DNA from: an uncultured bacterium
Lineage (GTDB): Bacteria; Patescibacteriota; Minisyncoccia; Moranbacterales; GWC2-37-73
Assembly (NCBI GenBank): GCA_903861715.1
Contig: CAIOVI010000040.1
Coordinates: 1 to 41,630, forward strand
DNA length: 41,630 nucleotides
Reading direction: 5' to 3'
Under the pieces are notes generated by a model. That model ran no database searches. It saw only the letters and a list, made by a program, of their open reading frames with translations, and was not told where the DNA came from. Position numbers and translations under genes: made by a program. Shown in pieces: positions 38,385 through 41,630 of this stretch (positions are counted from its first letter, which is position 1; every line of letters starts with the position of its first letter).

Positions 38385-39596
38385 TTAGTCAATATTAGGA
38401 TACGCTCCGTAAGCTCCCGCAACATATTTTGCATAATAGTTATCATCGGCTCGAACTCCAGACACCTCATCCAAGCGCCACGCCTCACTGCTTCCGTTTT
38501 CATTTTTCTCAACAAGCACAACTTGATATTTATCCAATTCATTCAAGATTTGGTGGCTATGCGTGCTGAAAATAATCTGCGCATTTTTTGGATTCGTGTC
38601 AGGCGAAACAAACAATTCATACAAAGCAGAAACCATCTCTGGATGCAAATTCGCATCAAGTTCATCCAACACAGCCACGCCTCCTTGATCCAAAACTTTT
38701 AAAATGCTTCGCAAAAGCGTGAACAATTGTTTCGTGCCAGAAGATTCATATTGAATTGGAAGTTTGTGAGATTGACCATTAAATAAATGTAACACCTGAG
38801 CATCAAGCGAAACACCTTGAGCTTTTTTATCCTTTTTCACACTAAAGGATTCCAGCCCAAGATCGAAACGAGATAAAAGTTTTTCAGCCTTTTCTTTTAA
38901 TGCAATATTTTCACTATAAAAATCAAGTGCCTGATAAAAATTAAAAGGTGCTGCGAAAAAAATCAACTCATCAACAAGTCCGATTTCAGAAACATTAGTT
39001 TCTAATTTTTGCCAAAATTCTCCGATGAGTTTGCTGCCCTGATGATTAAACTGATTTGCAGTCCCAATAATACTAGCATTGGATCGAATCAAATTTGAAA
39101 AATTATTCGGCAATTCAAAATTCTTATCAGTAAAGTCATACTTTTCTTTTTCCTTGTCCCATTTTCGAGAAAAAAGAATTTTCGTGGTAACCTTTTGCTT
39201 GGTTTTATTTTTTATTTTCAATTCTTCAGTGAGAACCCTTTTTCCATTCAAAGCCAGTGAGTAGATATAGACATTCTTTTTTATTTCAAATTCAACTGAC
39301 AATTCAATTGGCTTGTCTTTAAAATCATGAAATAGAAATGGTTTCACTGGAATTTCAGCTTCGGGCTTCATATTGAAAGATTCTAAAATGAACCACTTCA
39401 AAAAAGGCAAAATCTTGATCAGATTAGTTTTGCCGGAAGCATTAGGTCCAATAACAACAAGAGCTTTCGACAAACGATCGCCAGAAGGCGCACTGAAATA
39501 AGTCTCCTTATTAGGCGTTTTTTCATTAACTAGGAAGCTAATTTTGCTTTCATCTGCAAAAGAATAAAAATTCTTGCAGGAAAATGAACGTATCAT
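38385..39596 (-). CDS. AAA15/RloA-type ATPase
   Basis: 403 residues of an ABC/SMC-like AAA ATPase. Walker A VVIGPNASGKTN (48-58), Q-like loop, signature YESSGTKQLF, Walker B VAVLDELDANLHP (D-E pair) and an H-loop FSTHSHQIL. The N-terminal KNFYSFADESKISF is typical of the RloA/AAA_15 family. In AbiL, PARIS and related systems the ATPase senses phage signals and frees the TOPRIM partner. It opens the operon ATPase-RloB-NIF3-like. Confidence 0.88.
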   Translation of the reverse strand: MIRSFSCKNFYSFADESKISFLVNEKTPNKETYFSAPSGDRLSKALVVIGPNASGKTNLIKILPFLKWFILESFNMKPEAEIPVKPFLFHDFKDKPIELSVEFEIKKNVYIYSLALNGKRVLTEELKIKNKTKQKVTTKILFSRKWDKEKEKYDFTDKNFELPNNFSNLIRSNASIIGTANQFNHQGSKLIGEFWQKLETNVSEIGLVDELIFFAAPFNFYQALDFYSENIALKEKAEKLLSRFDLGLESFSVKKDKKAQGVSLDAQVLHLFNGQSHKLPIQYESSGTKQLFTLLRSILKVLDQGGVAVLDELDANLHPEMVSALYELFVSPDTNPKNAQIIFSTHSHQILNELDKYQVVLVEKNENGSSEAWRLDEVSGVRADDNYYAKYVAGAYGAYPNID

Positions 39597-39698
39597 AATT
39601 GTGAATAATTATTGATTACAAATGAATAGTAGCAAATATTAAAATATAAGTCAATATCTTACAAATTATTGTATAAAATAACATTATATTCATTTATT

Positions 39699-40466
39699 TT
39701 ACACATTTATTGAATCTAGTTGCTCCAAAACTTTTTCATTCACCAATTCAATTTCTTTTTCATTGAACCTATAATCATGTCCCATTCCTGGCATAATTGT
39801 GAAACTCTTGGGCTGATTGGCATTGTCAAATAATTCTTTCACATCTTCGGGAGCAACTGATTTATCCAATTCCCCAGCAATCAAAATGACTGGGCATTTA
39901 ATTTTTTTGATTTCCCCGACTGCATCATATCGATCCCTGTCCAAAACATGCGTAAACGGCACATGAAATTCTATCTTCTTGTCTTTTTCATTTGGCAAAT
40001 CTCTTCGGTCAATACCAAAACCAGCTTTTTCCCAAGTCTCACGACGCTTTCCTGATATTGCTCCAGACGATGGCATAATTCCCAAGACAAGCGAAATTCT
40101 TGGGTCGTTCGCAGCATACAGAATCGACATTTGTCCGCCACGACTATGCCCACCAAGCAAAATGTTTTTGTATTCATTTTTGCTCAGCATATATTCAAGC
40201 ACACTTTTGATATCCTCAAGATATTGAGTCATAGTATATGCCGAAATGTCACCCTCGCTTTCCCAGACGCCTATTGAATCAAACCTGACAACAACATATC
40301 CGCGCTCCGCCAATGCCTTCGCCAAACTTTCAAGGTGCCTGTAGTCTTTTGAATCCAAAAACCCAGCACAAAGAATCGCAAGCTTATCACTTTGTTTTTC
40401 TGGCTGATTGATCACTGCTGCCAGCTTTCCATTTTCTGTCGCGATTTTTATTTTTTGCGTTTTCAT
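39699..40466 (-). CDS. Alpha/beta hydrolase
   Basis: 255 residues with the full set: nucleophile elbow GGHSRGGQM (S108), acid in AGELDKSVAPED, His in GMGHDYRF. CAGFLDSKDYRHLESLAKAL and RFDSIGVWESEG are typical of the BAAT/peptidase S9-like esterase group. Cytoplasmic, no signal peptide. Substrate unknown; probably an ester or short acyl compound. Gene stands alone, with about 100 bp of AT-rich DNA between it and the ATPase gene. Confidence 0.9.
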   Translation of the reverse strand: MKTQKIKIATENGKLAAVINQPEKQSDKLAILCAGFLDSKDYRHLESLAKALAERGYVVVRFDSIGVWESEGDISAYTMTQYLEDIKSVLEYMLSKNEYKNILLGGHSRGGQMSILYAANDPRISLVLGIMPSSGAISGKRRETWEKAGFGIDRRDLPNEKDKKIEFHVPFTHVLDRDRYDAVGEIKKIKCPVILIAGELDKSVAPEDVKELFDNANQPKSFTIMPGMGHDYRFNEKEIELVNEKVLEQLDSINV

Positions 40467-40573
40467 AAATTTCCACTCACATTCTTAGAGCCTGTTTTAT
40501 GCCTTTATAGTATCACCAAGCAGTTAATTACTCAATGTCCTGGTGAATATTTGAAAAATAATTAGGAAATTAA

Positions 40574-40605
40574 AAAACTCCTCACAATGTTCCGTGAGGA
40601 GTTTT
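40574..40605 (-). terminator. Terminator after the 200-aa membrane protein gene
   Basis: AACTCCTCA/TGAGGAGTT, 9-bp stem, loop CAATGTTCCG, with six T in minus direction. Confidence 0.9.
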
Positions 40606-40620
40606 GGCAAACATGCATTC

Positions 40621-41223
40621 TTACCCTTTTTCATCGTCAACGATTTCAACGATTGGGCATATCTGCTGTTTTTTAGCCTTGAGAAACTCTTTGTAAAGCT
40701 CCAAAGCCTCTGAATGTTTAATTTTTTTCCAAATAGCAGCTACGATTTTGTAAATGATATACGCAATAACCATTCCACCGATAAGAGAAAATGTGGCAAT
40801 GGCATCTTTTGAAGAAATCTCATTCCACGCATCAGCTACAAACAAAAGCGCCCCTTTTTTTATTTTCGAAAAATCAACAACCACACAAACGACAAGTATA
40901 GCCCATATTGGAGAAATACGGCGACCCATGATCTCCGGCCAATGCTCAATTTCAGTAGTAATGGTTTTGATTCCTTTGTCAGAGTTTAGCATTGTTATGG
41001 TTGGCCGATGAGCAAAAAAAATAAAACCAATCACACAGAAAAACACATGCGCAGCAACCGTCACAATAAGACGAAGGGTAAGCACAATTGGCCATGCAAG
41101 CAGAAGCATCCCCAAAAAACGCCAAAAAAGTTTGCAAAGGCTTATGCTTTCTGGAATGTCGGAATTTTCATCCCTTAACCCATAAGCTACCTTATAAACA
41201 AAACCGCTTTTCTCGATCTTCAT
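40621..41223 (-). CDS. Membrane protein, unknown function (200 aa)
   Basis: Hydrophobic helices at about 27-50 (FWRFLGMLLLAWPIVLTLRL), 52-72 (AAHVFFCVIGFIFFAH), 103-120 (ISPIWAILVVCVVVDF) and 142-160 (ATFSLIGGMVIAYIIYKIVA), then a soluble charged C-terminal end. No family known. A clear AAGGAG sits 10 nt before the ATG. I recall similar proteins in CPR genomes but cannot name them. Confidence 0.75.
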   Translation of the reverse strand: MKIEKSGFVYKVAYGLRDENSDIPESISLCKLFWRFLGMLLLAWPIVLTLRLIVTVAAHVFFCVIGFIFFAHRPTITMLNSDKGIKTITTEIEHWPEIMGRRISPIWAILVVCVVVDFSKIKKGALLFVADAWNEISSKDAIATFSLIGGMVIAYIIYKIVAAIWKKIKHSEALELYKEFLKAKKQQICPIVEIVDDEKG

Positions 41224-41387
41224 TGTCTTCTTCTCCTTTTTGCCAGAGGCAATTTTATGATTGTAACTAAGCTAGAATGTAGGGGGTTGGCAATTTAAAT
41301 TTGGTCGTTAAAAAGCCTTTTAAAAGCCAGAAAATACATGAGTTAAGAAAAAATACCTTACTGAAAATTCTCTAGTTCGCTGCCAAC

Positions 41388-41406
41388 GGTTCGAATCCCT
41401 CTGTAC
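41388..41406 (+). repeat. Inverted 19-nt fragment of the tRNA-Lys 3' half
   Basis: GGTTCGAATCCCTCTGTAC equals the T-arm and acceptor start of tRNA-Lys (41463-41481 on the other strand). The rest of a tRNA is absent on this strand. It may be a relic of integration or a recombination product. Confidence 0.85.
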
Positions 41407-41424
41407 ACTTACATTAAAAAAAAT

Positions 41425-41446
41425 AAAACACCCTAAAGGGTGTTTT
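41425..41446. terminator. Bidirectional terminator after tRNA-Lys
   Basis: AAAACACCC/GGGTGTTTT with loop TAAA, T-runs on both strands. Confidence 0.9.
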
Positions 41447-41460
41447 ATTTTATCATTTGT

Positions 41461-41532
41461 GGGTACAGAGGGATTCGAACCCCCGACCATCGGCTTAAAA
41501 GGCCGTTGCTCTACCAACTGAGCTATGTACCC
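41461..41532 (-). tRNA. trnK: tRNA-Lys (anticodon TTT)
   Basis: Minus strand: acceptor GGGTACA/TGTACCC, D-arm GCTC...GAGC with AGTTGGTA loop, anticodon arm CGGC-CTTTTAA-GCCG with TTT, T-arm GGGGG-TTCGAAT-CCCTC. The 3' CCA is not encoded. The track ORF 41320-41517 (MVEQRPFKPMVGG...) is a shadow of this tRNA. Confidence 0.97.
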
Positions 41533-41565
41533 ATGAAAATATGCTAAAAGAATATAACGCTATTA

Positions 41566-41593
41566 ATTATATCTTAATCAAAAATTAAGTCAA
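41566..41593 (-). promoter_or_regulatory. Promoter of tRNA-Lys
   Basis: TTGACT (41588-41593), 16 bp, TATAAT (41566-41571) on the minus strand, about 33 bp before the tRNA 5' end. Confidence 0.75.
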
Positions 41594-41630
41594 CCCGTAA
41601 AAATTACTAATCATTACTTTTGTTGATGTA

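Noticed and set aside
41320-41517. 65-aa ORF MVEQRPFKPMVGG...
   Set aside because: A known type of false ORF over tRNA-Lys in reverse reading.

Overview
The window (about 41.6 kb, clearly AT-rich, almost every gene on the minus strand) looks like a chromosome segment of a Patescibacteria/CPR bacterium, most likely a Parcubacteria- or Moranbacteria-type lineage. This rests on gene content and style: short compact versions of core proteins, weak or absent Shine-Dalgarno sites, a stand-alone TrpR/YerC-type regulator, a PaaX-like protein with a Cas2-like domain, and intergenic spaces full of short palindromic or 'ctacgaattacgaat'-type repeats. The genus is inference; no rRNA is present. Coding uses TGA as a stop, so the standard bacterial code fits.

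Layout. 1-1.5 kb: a flavodoxin-fold oxidoreductase, a tiny HTH protein and a conserved hypothetical. 1.5-2.6 kb: a PaaX/Cas2-like gene enclosed by seven copies of a 41-42 nt palindromic repeat, the most unusual object here. 2.6-9.1 kb: a DNA-defence-like block (membrane-anchored Mrr-type nuclease, AbrB-like regulator, 900-residue SF1 helicase, then a tight methylase-endonuclease-Dam operon). 9.1-11.2 kb: a DUF7768/nucleoside-deoxyribosyltransferase-fold gene and a DUF3800 gene, both preceded by the same tandem motif found in front of the AbrB gene, then a repeat-filled spacer. 11.2-26.5 kb: radC, a small membrane protein, hpf, murB, a P-type cation ATPase, two linked hypothetical genes (one with a possible GrpE-like segment), a GT39-type glycosyltransferase, and murC-murG-ftsW-trmD. 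folC is the only plus-strand protein gene. 28-31.4 kb: a tRNA-like RNA with a long insertion, a nucleotidyltransferase, a TrpR-like gene with its own four palindromes, and a five-gene nucleotide-metabolism-like cluster with a Maf protein. 31.4-35.6 kb: frr-rseP-greA-lysS, all housekeeping. 35.6-41.6 kb: a 144-bp MITE-like element, a BNR-repeat lipoprotein, an AAA15 ATPase plus RloB-like TOPRIM pair (AbiL/PARIS-like), an alpha/beta hydrolase, a membrane protein and tRNA-Lys.

How it fits together. The murB/murC/murG/ftsW genes make and assemble peptidoglycan precursors; frr, greA, lysS, hpf, trmD and tRNA-Lys serve translation and transcription. On top of this core lie three regulator-plus-repeat modules: a Cas2-like/PaaX gene with private repeats, a TrpR-like gene with different private palindromes, and an AbrB-like gene whose tandem motif recurs before two distant genes. 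Repeat-derived DNA has also entered reading frames (murC, trmD, folC). All functional statements about these modules are inference from sequence layout; no searches could be run.
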